NCBI GenBank assembly: GCA_010119145.1
Contig: JAACSU010000009.1
Span: 1 to 64,000, forward strand
Length of the DNA stretch: 64,000 bases
Direction of reading: 5' to 3'
Source of the DNA: Candidatus Gracilibacteria bacterium
Lineage (GTDB): Bacteria; Patescibacteriota; Gracilibacteria; BD1-5; UBA6164
The notes under the pieces are model-generated. The model was given only the letters and a program-made list of their open reading frames with translations, ran no database searches and was not told the origin of the DNA. Positions 34,445 through 46,152 of this stretch are shown here, piece after piece. The number at the start of each line of letters is the position of its first letter. Positions within the stretch are counted from its first letter, which is position 1. A program made the position numbers and the translations under genes.

Positions 34445-34951
34445 TTATTTCGTGAGAAGATTTATATAGATTTCTACTCTCTCTTTACTGAAAGATTTAA
34501 TTTTTTTAATCAGTTCAATTTCTGTGATTATTGATCAAACTCAAATTTCGATAAGTATGAGGTTTTTTGGTGAACTCATGAGAAGCTTAAGAAGCGTAGC
34601 CTTTAGGAGTATTTCTTCTAACTTCTCTTCGTTTCAATGTTCTATTCAGTGAACTCAAAAGTCTACAGCTTTAAATTTTCATAGAAAACTTTTAATCGAG
34701 GCAGGGTATGATATATTATTATTAAGACAATAACTTTCTATTAGTTCCAATACAATAGTGTCTGTGTCTCAAATAATTGATACTATAGAATCTTTGTTTT
34801 GTGAAGTAGTTACACCGAGTATTGCACTGAGTACCGTATTTTCTTTTCAAGCTCTATCCTGAATTCTTTCAAGATTTATTGTTGGCACATTTTCTTGACT
34901 GAGATCTTGTACTGATTGTTGATTGGAAGTTATATTTTTGCTTGTTGTCAT
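34445..34951 (-). CDS. Soluble protein of unknown function (168 aa)
   Basis: ATG 34951, TAA 34445-34447. The first 40 residues are polar (TTSKNITSNQQSVQDLSQE). The rest is alpha/beta (TVLSAILGVTTS, KNLILIEIGVGSIITEIELIKKI). No signal peptide. Not recognised. Convergent with the second M3 peptidase, nine bases apart, and divergent from the ECF sigma gene. Confidence 0.55.
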
Positions 34952-35086
34952 ATTTTTTATTTATTGAATGATAAATTAATATTAATAAATAATATTATTT
35001 GTCAAATATATTTCCTTCTCATTTCTGTGAAATCATTATGATAAGAATGATTTTGTCACTTTATTTGTACTTTTTCGTTGTAATAT

Positions 35087-35638
35087 ATGCAAGAGCGAGA
35101 TTACATAACTAGATATCAGAACTGAGATTTTTCTGCCTTTTGAAGCTTATATGATTTGTATATTGATCAAATATTTGCGTATGTACTGAGAAAAACAAGT
35201 CAGAGAGAAGTAGCAGAGGATTTGACGAGCCAGATTTGGATGAAGGCACTGAAATGAATTGAAAACTTTGAGACTCAAGAATGAGCAAGCTTCAAGAGTT
35301 GGATTTATACAATAGCAGCTAATATGGTTATAGATTACTATCGCTCTGCAAAAGAACAAGTACAACTGGATGATATCGCCGAGATGTGAATAAGTGAGAA
35401 TATAGGGAGTCAAATTGACAACAAAGATACACTTGCAAAAGTGTTAGTATTTTTGAAAAATCTGAAACCAATTGAGGAAGAAATAGTTATTTTGAAAGTA
35501 TGGGATGAACTCAGTTATAAAGAAATTGCTGAAATTACTTGAAAAAAAGAAGATAATTGCAAACAAATATACAAAAGAACGCTTGAGAAGATACAGGCAA
35601 ATGTATCACTTCTCATAATATTGATATTTTTTATATAA
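35087..35638 (+). CDS. ECF-type RNA polymerase sigma factor
   Basis: 183 residues. Region 2: SLYDLYIDQIFAYVLRKTSQ, then DLTSQIWMKALKGIENF and SFKSWIYTIAANMVIDYYRS. Region 4: LKPIEEEIVILKVWDELSYKEIAEITG with a helix-turn-helix. The last 12 residues (VSLLIILIFFI) are strongly hydrophobic, which is odd for a sigma factor and could contact the membrane or the anti-sigma partner. The stop touches the anti-sigma start with no gap, so the two are translationally coupled. Confidence 0.9.
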
Positions 35639-36460
35639 ATGAATTTACCTAATAAAATACTCCAAGAATACAAAGAACTTTTTCCAGATATCTCTGAGTG
35701 AGATATTTCTCGTGAACTAGAAAACCTTAAGTGACTTCAAAACGATCTGTCACCTAATAAGCAGTTTAAAAACCAACTGAGAAATAAGTTAGAACATTTA
35801 CATGAACTTCAATCTGATTTAGAACCAAAATGATTCTCGTGGTTCCAATATGCAGGTGTCATATTTACAACTGTTTTTGCATTTTCTCTCTTGTATTCAC
35901 TCTACGATATTCAAAAAACTTGATTTGACCCATTGAAACGTGCTGAACGATCTAATAGTTTGCAGATTGAAATGAAAGGGTCCCAAGAATTTGATGCTCA
36001 ATTTGAAGATATAGTTGATTCAAGTATTGAGATGTTTGAGAATGAAATAATGTGAATAGAGAATGATACTCCTCAAGAAAATATTGAAGTTCCCACACAA
36101 AAGAAAGTAGCCAAATCAAATCCGAGAAACATAGAAAAACCAAAAGATTCTAATCCAGTTCAAGCGCTCCCTCCTGAAGAAAACAGAGATGAAATAATGA
36201 AACCCATTCAAGATGTTTCTAATTCTCCCTCTGCTGCAAGTATGATGGATACTCAAGCTGATGATATGCAAGACACTCCTGCAGAGAATTTAAATATGAT
36301 GGAGAGCCGTATGATGATGTCAGATGCTCCTCCCCAGTGAGATAATACACTTGTTTGTGAAGAAAATATGTGAGTGGTATCTGATGACGGAAACTATTGT
36401 AGTTTCCCAAGTAATAAAGTATGTTTCCTTGAAGAAATAGAAAGTTGTCTCCAGAAATAA
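35639..36460 (+). CDS. Probable membrane anti-sigma factor
   Basis: 273 residues. An N-terminal cytoplasmic helical region (1-65) is followed by one transmembrane helix (69-89, YAGVIFTTVFAFSLLYSLY). The extracytoplasmic region of about 180 residues is rich in Pro, Met and acidic residues and ends in a four-Cys module (VCEENMG, YCSFPS, VCFLEE, SCLQK). Position directly after an ECF sigma gene and the inside-TM-outside layout support an anti-sigma role. The usual HxxxCxxC zinc motif is absent, so this is inference. A PrsW-type protease two genes downstream could cleave it. Confidence 0.6.
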
Positions 36461-36484
36461 TTTTATTTTCTCATTTTACTCCTT

Positions 36485-38752
36485 ATGAAAACATTTTTTA
36501 AATATATTGTCCTCTTAGCTTTATTCTCACCAAGTGCGTTTGCAGTGAGTGAAAATACATCAGTTATAGATGCATTAGATAATGAAAATACTGAGATACT
36601 TTCTCGTGAAATTACACTTGAAAGTTTTGAAAGTTGTCAGGCATTTGAAACAGTGATGCAGGACTATTATAAAAAATATTGGAAAGAAAATCAAAACCCA
36701 TATCCGATATATAATTATTTTGGTGGTCCAGAAGTAATGGAGTCTATTGCTGACGATGCAGTATCAAGTCCAAGTTCAAAGGATTGACTCTCAAATCAAT
36801 GATGAGGCTATTCTGAGACAAATACTCAAGTAAAGGGAGTTGATGAGGCTGATATTATTAAAACTGATGGGAAGTATATCTATTATTATAACCAAACAGA
36901 AAGCTCAGTTTCTATTATAGAGGCCTGAAATCAAGAAACAACTCCTAAGGTTTTAAATACCATAACACTCCCAAAATCATTTTATAATCCTGAGCTCTAT
37001 ATATCAAATGAGAGACTTATAATTGTCTCATCAGGATATAGTCAGACTGATTTTACAAGTTTTTGATATTATATAAACAGAAATGCTAAAACCTATAGTA
37101 TCATATTTGATACGAAAAATAAATCTAAACCAGAACTTATAAAACTCTATAGTTCAGACTGAGATTATAAACAATCTCGACTTATAGGGGAAACCCTTTA
37201 TGTTATTTCAAGCAATTCATTTCAATACCCATATTATAATCTCAATAGTTCAGAAGATATAGATTTTGATGTAAAAAAAATGCTTCCTCAAAAACTAGAG
37301 ATAACACGAACCCAAGATAGTGCTAAACAAAACCTCATCATTTCAAAAAAATCACTTCCGTTTCAAGCAATTGGTTGAAGTGTCACAAATTGTAATAATA
37401 TATCATATAGTTTCCCGGATGCAGAGACTATAAAAAATAATGGTTTTAATCCCGGATATAATATTATAAGTACTATCAATATTCAAGATATAGAAACAAA
37501 AGTTGAAACTAAAGTTATAGCTTGAAATAATAGTGAAATACATATGAGTCAGGATAACCTCTATATGACAGAGTCTCTGTATTCTGCTTGAGACTTTTCT
37601 TGTCCAATAAATGCAATCTGTGCTCGACCATTCTTTTGGGGATGAAATCAAAATACCCTTATTCATAAACTCAGTATCGACCAGCAAAAAATTAAATACC
37701 TAGATTCAACGCTCATCCCAGGAGCTCCACTCAGTCAATATTCAATGGATGAATTTAATGGTAATTTTAGGATTATAACAAGTTCATTTTTTCCTGAGCG
37801 ATCTACTTCACTATATGTATTAAACAAAGATCTCAAGAAGATATCTTCACTGGAAAATCTTGCTCCTTGAGAATGATTTCAATCTAGTAGATTCATATGA
37901 GATAAACTATTTCTTGTGACATTTGAACAAATTGATCCACTATTTGCAATTGATATTTCCGACACGCTCAATCCAAAAGTTTTATGAGAATTAAAGATTC
38001 CAGGATTTTCTACATATCTTCACCCATATGACGAAAATCATTTGATAGGTCTTGGGTATGATACAGAAACAAATTTGAATGGTTGAACACAAAGTTCTTG
38101 AATCAAAGTTGATTTATATACTATTAATTATGATAAAAAATGTGGTGACGCGTGACTGAGTGTTGAGCAAGTAAAAAAATGTAACAATTGAGATTATAAA
38201 GGAATCATTGTAGAACAAACTCACACAAAAACTCTTGGTTGAAAATGAAGTTATAGTGAAGCTCTCACTAATCCAAGAATGTTTATATGGAATGATATGA
38301 GAAAAACTCTCTTACTTCCAGTTACTCTGAGTGAAAGAGATGATAGTTATACTTTAACTGATTATTTTAATGGTATGTATGCCATAAAAATAGATCTCGA
38401 ATCTGGTATTGAGGTTCTTGGTAAAACTACTCATATAGATATGACTGGACTAGAGGAGGCTCGAACAAAAGAATGTTTACAATATAGTGCACAAAGTAGC
38501 GAACCGATTTGTCGTGAGCTCTTAAATGGGGAAATAGTTTGTGAGTCACCATCAATACGTCAATATGTACCAAATTATTGTTATAAAGATAGTAGTATTT
38601 GGCAGTATGTTGGAGATAAATCTTGGGAATTTCAAGATAAAAATATTAAAAGGGCTCTTTATATTTGAGAGAATGTATACGGAGTTTCTGATTCTCAGAT
38701 TTGATTATATAACTGGAAGCTTGATGAAAAACAATTACAAGATTTTAAATAA
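36485..38752 (+). CDS. Secreted beta-propeller domain protein (755 aa)
   Basis: Signal peptide of about 20 residues (FFKYIVLLALFSPSAFA). VKGVDEADIIKTDGKYIYYY at about 117-136 is the hallmark of the secreted beta-propeller family PF09826. The rest shows repeated strand-rich blades (LYVLNKDLKKISSL, LFAIDISDTLNPKVLGELKI, YLHPYDENHLIGLGYD) and a C-terminal Cys-rich insertion. In some Bacteria and Archaea such proteins adjoin regulatory membrane proteins. It lies between the anti-sigma and PrsW genes and may be the sensor or the regulated product. Confidence 0.85.
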
Positions 38753-38761
38753 TAAAACTCA

Positions 38762-39721
38762 ATGGATTTTCTATACTATATTTTAGCGCTTTGAATACTC
38801 CTCATGCCTTTGGCTTTTTGGATGTATATATTTGTTTCATTTTTTCAAAATGTATTATCACGACTTCAGTTTTTAATTGGGATAGCGCTATGAGCCATCA
38901 TGAGTCTTCCGTTACTTTTAAGCGAGTGAAATAGTATTTGACTCCTTTTAGAGCGTTTGTTTCAGCCTATTAGTACCAATATAACATTGATGGGGATAAT
39001 GCAAATAGGAGTAATTATAGTAGTTTTTTATTTGGTGTTGTGAGTGATAGAATTTATGAGTTCGCTGTATTTTCAAGACTCAAAAAAATTCTTTATATCC
39101 AGACAATTGAGAGTATGAATTTGGAGTCTACTTATAGTTCTACTCTGAATCTTGGCAATTTTCTTCTTTAAGAATGTATTCCCAGATATTTCATCTGTTC
39201 GTAGCGTGTCATTATGAAACTACGTATTTAGCTGATTGGGGAGTATCGTATGATATTATATTATTGTATCGTTGTTAGAAGAGGGTTCTAAGTATATATG
39301 AGCACTTTCATATGCAGGAAAAAAGAATTTTGAATCGTACACTTCTTATATTGTTTTATGTGCTTGTATTGCTCTTGGATTTTCATTTTTCGAAAATATC
39401 ATCTATAGTTTTTTCCAGTTTAAACAGTTTTGAATCTCTTGAGCTTTTTTACAGTTTCTATTTTTTAGGAGTGTATTTTCTATAGCCTTGCATCTTTTGA
39501 GTTCGATGATATTTGCCAGCGCATTTTGGTATATACTACATCCTCAAACCCGTCGCAAAAAAAAATACATACTTTGATTTATAATGCTTGGTTTAGCAGC
39601 TATTTTAAGTCATTCACTTTTTGATGTAGCTCTGAGCTATGATAAAGTAGGTCTCATAATTTTGTATGTCATTGCTCTCTATATATTTATGAGCTCTCTT
39701 ACTCACCAGGGTCAGTGATAA
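38762..39721 (+). CDS. PrsW-family intramembrane metalloprotease
   Basis: 319 residues with about eight hydrophobic helices. Conserved motifs: EEGSKY at 173-178 (EExxK), FSFFENIIY around 208-215, His244 in SIALHLLSS, and HSLFD at 284-288. These are the Glu/His metal-site motifs of PrsW proteases. In Bacillus subtilis PrsW makes the first cut in the anti-sigma factor RsiW. Here it is ten bases after the beta-propeller gene, in what looks like one operon with an ECF sigma and its anti-sigma. The 3' end overlaps the convergent TraB-like gene by 23 bases. Confidence 0.85.
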
Positions 39722-40727
39722 TCGTGTACTCTTTTGTGGATGTTATTTTCCAAATTGTATCTGATGCTAAAAGGATGTTGTAAACTCAGTCAAAATGCAT
39801 GAGTCAATAAATAACAAATATGTTTTTTTCTTCACTATTGATAATAGCATCTGCGAGTACTTCATTTCTCTCGTCAATAATAACTCAAAACAAATCCTGG
39901 TTTCAAACAAGTGAGAGCATAGTATTTCTAAATCACTCGTTTTTTATTATAAAATTTAAAAATGCTTGGTTAAAGGATCGTATGACGGTGAGTTCTCGAG
40001 GATTGAGTTCGGAAAGTATTTTTATGACATCTGAGTTAATGTCTACGACTTCATCATTTTGCATGAGTCACTTTTTTTGAGAACTCAGTCATTTTTCTTC
40101 ATATATTTTTATTATATCATCAATGGATAAATCAATATTGTAATCTTTGTTATTTACGAGATCTAGAAACATTTCATTATCCTGTGCTACTACTCAATAC
40201 AGTTCAGAGAGATTATCATATAATCATGGAGCAAAATCAATTCAAAGTGCTGAGTTAAACTTTTGTTCATTTTCAGCCGTTCAAGGTCTGACTCCTTCAA
40301 AAAACAGTACTCAATCATCTTGTTTTGCTGCATAAATATTTGCTTGAACTTGTAGATAAAAAGCACGCGAGGCTATATGACTCATGGTTTGAAATTGAAC
40401 TGTTTTTTCTCAATTTGTGAGGGTATAGAGTGGAAGAGTTGCAGGATTTAAAAATGTATGATAGGATATAAATGATCCTGTGAGAAGTAGTGCTACTGCA
40501 AGTAAAATAGATGTTCTATAGAGAAAATATTCCACGAAATCCTTAAAATTATTTCTTGTTTTATTTCTCAAATAGTACCAAAGTGATTGCAGCGAGTAAA
40601 ATATTACTGCGTAGAGAGCAAGAAGAATATAAAATTCTAAAAAGCTCATCCAACCAGAGATATAGAAAATAGCGAGTGAAATAGTCAGTAAAATACTGAA
40701 AGATATTAGATTTTTAGGTTCATTCAT
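39699..40727 (-). CDS. TraB/GumN-like membrane protein
   Basis: 342 residues. Three hydrophobic stretches in the first 110 residues (ISFSILLTISLAIFYISGW, FYILLALYAVIFYSL, ILLAVALLLTGSFISY). The soluble part has VQFQTMSHIASRAFY, GVLFFEGVRPG and NIFVIYGLMHFDGVY, which fit the TraB/GumN pattern (MxHxxS, xxEGV, YGxxHxxG). The stop lies inside the 3' end of the PrsW gene. Function of the family is uncertain; some members are proteases or pheromone-shutdown proteins. Confidence 0.65.
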
Positions 40728-40803
40728 AGGAAAAATTTTAGTGTTTGAATTCCTCTTAATTTATATATAATTTTAGAAAAGTAAACGATAACTTTTTCGC
40801 ATT

Positions 40804-41229
40804 ATGAAACATGTTTTACAAATCTTCTGTCTTATACTACTTTTCCTTTGAAGTTTTATGGGGGTTGATGCTGCATTTTTTGATCAGTTTAGTGGTCAAG
40901 GTTCACCAGAAATAAGATATTGTGATGATCCTGGTGAATGTGGACTTGAGAGAGGAACACAAATTATTCGTGGTGAAGTAGATGGATTAGAGACTGATAG
41001 AAGTCTTTCTGAATATGTACAAGATGTTGTTCTTTATCTTTTAACATTTATCTCACTGATTGCTGTTATATATGTTATATATGCAGGATTTCAAATTTTG
41101 ATTTGAAATGGTGATGAAGAAAAGTTGAAAAAATCGAAACTGACAATTATATATGTTGTCCTTTGAATTGCTGTCATCTGGTTGGCTTGGCCAATAACAC
41201 TCTTTATTATGAGAGCACTCTCTGCTTAA
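40804..41229 (+). CDS. Small two-helix membrane protein at head of pilus operon (141 aa)
   Basis: Signal peptide about 1-23, a short Cys-containing extracytoplasmic segment (RYCDDPGECGLE), then two helices (YVQDVVLYLLTFISLIAVIYVIYAGFQ and LTIIYVVLGIAVIWLAW) joined by a basic loop (GNGDEEKLKKSK). This matches the small pilin-like/VirB2-like proteins common in CPR genomes, but orthology is not certain. It heads an eight-gene operon of pilus components with gaps of 1-22 bases. Confidence 0.6.
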
Positions 41230-41245
41230 TAATTAATTTAAAAAT

Positions 41246-41773
41246 ATGACTACTCAAGTAGATACAAAGTTTTATAAAGATAAAAAATCAATTAATTTTT
41301 ATCTTTCACTCTGATTTTTAGCTGTTGTAATTCTTGCAACACTTGGTCTTTTCTTTTATAATAATTCTATAGATAATAATATAGTTGAAATGGACGCTGA
41401 GATTGCAAATCTGGAAAAGTCTATTGATGATGTACAATCAGACCCACTCGTAATGATTTATGGAATATATTCAAAGCATAAATCCTTTCTTGATGAGAAA
41501 TCAAAGCAATCACAAATTCCACTTTTTGTTTCTCATTTGAGAAAAAACTTTATCAAGTATTCAATTGATGCTACATGATTTAGTTATTCAGAATGAGAGC
41601 TTACTATAGAGCTTTCAAACCAAACCACAGACAATGGTTACGCCTATGAGAAGGTTGTGAAATTTTTGAGAGAATATCCGCAAGATGAAAAATCACTTTT
41701 TGATATTGATGATGTTGAAAGTTTTGAGTGATATGATAAAATTGGCTACAGTGCAAATTTTGTTCTTAGATAA
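41246..41773 (+). CDS. PilN-like pilus assembly protein
   Basis: 175 residues. Cytoplasmic N-terminus of about 18 residues, one transmembrane helix (FYLSLGFLAVVILATLGLFFY), a coiled-coil stretch (MDAEIANLEKSIDDVQ) and a small ferredoxin-like periplasmic domain. This topology plus the position before the PilO-like gene and PilC fits PilN. Sequence similarity alone is weak. Confidence 0.65.
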
Positions 41774-41792
41774 TATTTATTTATAAAGACCT

Positions 41793-42359
41793 ATGAAAAA
41801 TCCAGATTATAATCAATATACGAAAAATAATTTTCTACTTTACCTGATTCTCCTTGTTAGTTTCTTTATATTATTGTTTTTTACAAAAAACTTTTATTCA
41901 GATTTACAGGTGAAACTTGATACTCAGTCTTTGAAAGAACAACAACTTCAAAAGAAAGAATCGACACTTACTTCTCTCAATGAACTACAAGCAAAACTTA
42001 AAGACCCTAAAAGTGAAGCTGTCGAAGAAATAAAATGATTTACAGGAGTCTACAGTGATGAAAATATATTAGAATATATATATATGTACGCTCAAAAAGT
42101 AAATCTTACAGATGAAAGACTTGTTGTAAGAGATATGGTTATTGAAAATGAAGGGACCAGTGATATTTGATTTGAAAAAGCCACTGTAACTGTTTCAGCT
42201 GTCTTTTCTGCTGAATCAACGATGCTTGATTTTATTACATATTTAACAGATGTAGGAGGAAATTATAAATTTTATATTGATACCTTTGAATATGAAATGA
42301 ACGCATCTACAGGAAACATTCAAGCAACTATTCCACTTATTTTGTATTACAACAAATAA
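41793..42359 (+). CDS. PilO-like pilus assembly protein
   Basis: 188 residues. A transmembrane helix at about 15-33 (LYLILLVSFFILLFF), a coiled coil (KLDTQSLKEQQLQKKESTL) and a ferredoxin-like fold (ATVTVSAVFSAESTMLDFI). Sits between PilN-like and PilC genes as expected for PilO. Together they would form the inner-membrane alignment subcomplex. Confidence 0.65.
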
Positions 42360-42370
42360 ATTTATATATT

Positions 42371-43447
42371 ATGTCTCAAACACCATTTACATTTCATAGA
42401 AAAGTCTCTCTGGTTGATAAGTTCAATTTTTATGAATATTTATCAGTTATGTTAGACGGTTGAGTGACCATTTCTGAAACCCTTGATTCGGTGCAAACTA
42501 AAATCAAAAACCAAAATTTTAAGGAAAAAATCAAAGATTTACAAACCTATGTTTCTTCATGAGATTCAGTAAGTAAATCGATGAAAAAAATACCTCAAAT
42601 ATTTTCTAGTTGAGAAATATCAATCATTGAAGCAGGAGAAACAACGTGAAAACTTTCACAATCTCTTGGAAACTTAGCTCAAAACCTCAGAAAGAGTCAT
42701 GACTTGCGATCTAAAATCAAAGGAGCATTAACGTATCCTGTGATTATTTTCTTATTTTTGATTCTTGCTGTTATTGTGGTACTTGCATATGTTATACCAT
42801 CTGTAAGTCAATTATTTGAATCAACTGAAGTAGAGCTTCCTGTAGCTACTCAAGCTCTCGTAGCTACTTCTGATTTTGTTATTTATAACTGGGGATATAT
42901 TATACTTTTTGTGCTTACAGCCTTAGTATTGTTTTATGGATATAAGAATACTGAAAAAGGAAGAGCAAATTTAGATTATTTTATACTAGGACTTCCTCTT
43001 ATCGGAAAGGTAAACAAAAATTACCTGCTTGCTACTTTCTCAACAAACCTTTGAAGTCTTATTGCTTCAGGTGTACCTGTGGTTAAATCACTTTCTCTTT
43101 CATGACGAGCACTGAATAATCTCGTGTATGAGACTCATATAAATGAAGTTATTTGAAAAGTCTCTAATGGTCAAAAAATAGTTGATTCACTTGCTGAGGT
43201 TGACCCAGAACACAATCTATTTCCTCTAGATTTTTTACAAATGCTATCTGTGTGAGAAAAAACTGCATCAATAGATACAGTAAGTAAAAAACTGACAGAG
43301 CAATATACAAGAGAAGTTAACTACTCTCTTGACAGTCTTACAAAATGGATTGAACCTATTGCCATACTTATAGCTGGGATCTTTGTACTTTGGTTTGCAT
43401 TTGCAATATTTGGAGCTATCTTAAAGGTAACTCAAACTGTTTCTTAA
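42371..43447 (+). CDS. PilC/GspF inner-membrane platform protein
   Basis: 358 residues. Two T2SSF domains. The first has FYEYLSVMLDGGVTISETL and SSGEISIIEAGETTGKL; the second has FSTNLGSLIASGVPVVKSL and FLQMLSVGEKTASID, both the canonical GxxxxAL/GExTG layout. Three helices (IIFLFLILAVIVVLAYVIP, IILFVLTALVLFYGY, IEPIAILIAGIFVLWFAF). It is the platform on which the assembly ATPase works; no PilB/PilT ATPase is in this window. Confidence 0.92.
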
Positions 43448-43456
43448 TAGTATATT

Positions 43457-43981
43457 ATGATTTCAAATAAGGGAGGATTTACTTTAATTGAATTGTTGGT
43501 TGTTATTACCATACTCTTTATTATTATGACGATGACGTATCTACCATATGCACATCATCAAAAAAAAACACTCTTGAAACAATGAGCAAGAGAAATAAGT
43601 CAAAGTTTATCTGAAGCTCGAAACTTTGCCTTACATGGGCTTGATACATGAGCTTGAAATCTTAGTATTTGACTGTACTTTGCTCCTGGAACAACTCAAA
43701 TTGAATATTACGCGTATCCATTGAACGAAACAATAAATGAGGACTCTTTAAATCAAGATAATCTTTATAAAACTAAAAAACTTCCTAAGTGAATTGAAGT
43801 AGATTCTGTTGGATGATCAACAGATGGATATCTATTTAATTTTGAAGCTATTACTGCAAGTGGAGCCCATATGTGAGAATCTGAGATTGATATAATCATT
43901 TCATATCAAGGATCAGAAAGTCCAGTGCTACAAAAAAATATCAGCTATTACCCGAAATCATCTATTTCAGATTATAAATAA
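43457..43981 (+). CDS. GspH/FimT-like pseudopilin
   Basis: 174 residues. Leader MISNKGG/FTLIELLVVITIL with Gly -1 and Glu +5, then AREISQSLSEARNFALHG, the alpha-helix pattern of GspH/FimT, and a beta domain. Second pseudopilin layer of the operon, before PilV-like and PilW-like genes. Confidence 0.8.
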
Positions 43982-43986
43982 GATCT

Positions 43987-44598
43987 ATGATATCAATACA
44001 AAATACTCATAAAGCTTTCTCCATTATAGAAGTAATGGTCGGGATTTTTATATTTTCACTCTGACTTGTTTCAATATATGCACTCCTCGCTTCTTCACTC
44101 AGCGCGAGTAGTTATAGTGAAAATGCTATTGTTGCTTCAAATCTATCACGAGAACAAATAGAACTTTTTAAAAATATTAGAGATACTAATTATAAAAAAC
44201 TCAATGTTTGGAACAAGGTGAATCCATATACTGATTTTCAAATTGATAATGAAGTATTTGAGTTAGGGAAATATTACACACTTGAAAATAATTTTTGAAA
44301 TTCTGACTCTTCTATCGATGTTGGTGAGATTACTTGATTTAAACAGTGAGAAGATGAGCTTTTGAGTATGAAAAAATATCAACTTTGTCTCGATGAAAAT
44401 GAAGTATACACCTATGATTGTGACTCAAATAATACTCAGACGGTGTATTATAGATATCTCTATCTTGAAGAATTAAGAGATGAAGACAACACAGTTATCA
44501 CTGACGCAGTAAAGGTTACTTCTAAAGTTATTTGGACAAAACGTGGATATCACGAATTTTATATCGATACAATCATTACTGATTGGAGAAGAATTTAA
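43987..44598 (+). CDS. PilV/GspI-like pseudopilin
   Basis: 203 residues. NTHKA/FSIIEVMVGIFIFSLGLVS, with Ala at -1 and Glu at +5; the helix continues into ASNLSREQIELFKNIRDTNY, the PilV/GspI hallmark. A Cys pair (LCLDEN, YDCDSN) lies in the globular part. The start is five bases after the previous stop. Confidence 0.8.
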
Positions 44599-44606
44599 CT
44601 AAATAT

Positions 44607-45233
44607 ATGAAATATAAAAATACTCATCCTTGATTTACACTCGTAGAACTTATTGTTTCTATTACTATTTTTAGTATTATTTTAGTAGCTGTTGTTTCAA
44701 TATTTTTATTTGCTTCTCAGATGTCTACTCGGGTTGAGCTTGATAGAACCATGCAAGAGAATATAAAAAATATCATGGAGGATATATCTGAGGGAGTGAG
44801 AAAAAATACTCTTACTTGAGTGAGTTCTTGACTGGACTCAAAATGTGAAACAATCGAGCCTTGAGTATGAGATAGCATTAAACAAGCAAGTGCTGTGTGT
44901 ATTTGAGATAGTATCTATACTTTGTGATATGAGAATGAAACTGGTGATGGAAGCTGGGAAAGAAGTAGTGATATAGTAAAAGATTGCCAAGATATTTCAA
45001 AAGTGTGTCGTCTTGTAAAAAAAGAAATGGGTTGAGATTATTTTCCTCTTAGTAACAGTTTCATTGCATTTCAAGATGCTGTATTTACTATATCAAATCC
45101 TGAGCTCCCAAAACTAACTATCCAACTTGTATATAGACCAGCAGCCTGAAAATGAGTTTCTGCAGCTATTATTGAACAATGAGTACAAAGTATACAGACA
45201 ACCGTTAGTCAAAAACTCATAAAAACGAATTAA
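44607..45233 (+). CDS. PilW/GspJ-like pseudopilin
   Basis: 208 residues. NTHPG/FTLVELIVSITIFSIIL, with the -1 Gly encoded by TGA. RTMQENIKNIMEDISEGVRK is typical of PilW/GspJ, and four cysteines follow (SKCET, AVCIG, KDCQD, KVCRL). Part of a pilus tip complex with its neighbours. Confidence 0.8.
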
Positions 45234-45234
45234 T

Positions 45235-46017
45235 ATGAAAAAAATACTTACATCTTCACCTCAATGATATTCTATCATAATAGCAGTTCTTACTATTGGT
45301 TTTTTATTAGTGCTAACAACAAGTACTCTCACATTGGCGCTTCAAGAAATGCAAGATTGAAAGGGAAGTCAGGATTATATGAAAGCCTACTCAGCAGCTG
45401 AGGGATGACTTGAATTAGCTTTATTAAAGATAAAAGATAACTGATATGGATATTATGGACAACTCAATGATTCTAAAATATTATGAGGATGAAATAAAGA
45501 TCCAAAGATTTCATATGATTTTGACTCCAAAGTTGAATCCTATTCTGGAACTATAGATTGATTTCAAAGTGATATAGTTCCATTATTCTGGACAGATAAC
45601 TCTTGAGTAATGCGTTCAACGAATGCTATAACACTTACAAGTACTGATTCTAATCTCATATGGAATATAGTTGGAGAAAAATCTTGAATATCTTGAATAT
45701 GAGCAATTACAAATTCTACAACAGTATGAAAAAAAGAAATTACGACCGTGAGTGGAAATACTGATTTTACCTTTACACAATCTCAGGGAGTTCAAGATTT
45801 CGTTGCAACTAATCCAGAGAGTTATCTGATTATATATAATTCTTGAAATACGGAAATATCCTACACTCTGAATTCTTGAAACGAAGCTATAACTAAACCA
45901 AGAGCATTGGTTATTTCATCAGCTAAAGTCGGAAAATATACTCAAAATTTAGAAACAGTGATAGATAATACTGAATTTCTTTGAATTTTAAAGTACTCAA
46001 TCTATTCTTGAAATTAG
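45235..46017 (+). CDS. PilX/GspK-like pseudopilin
   Basis: 260 residues. SSPQG/YSIIIAVLTIGFLLVLTTS has no Glu at +5, and AYSAAEGGLELALLKIKDN is the PilX AxxxAExGLExA motif. Last gene of the pilus operon; starts two bases after the previous stop. Capping minor pilin by analogy with PilX/GspK. Confidence 0.8.
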
Positions 46018-46152
46018 CTATTTCAAGCCATTTATATAATTCTATTTTCCAGTAACCGCTCAAACTAGCAAAAAAAAGTAAAAAAAACTTGAAAATGCTA
46101 TTTATAGAGCTACAATTGACTTGTTTATTTTATATTAATTACTTTTTGTATT

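Noticed and set aside
39720-39830. Frameshift in the TraB-like gene
   Set aside because: My first reading followed a neighbouring frame to TAG at 39767. Re-reading in frame with the ATG at 40727 gives one continuous frame to TAA at 39699.
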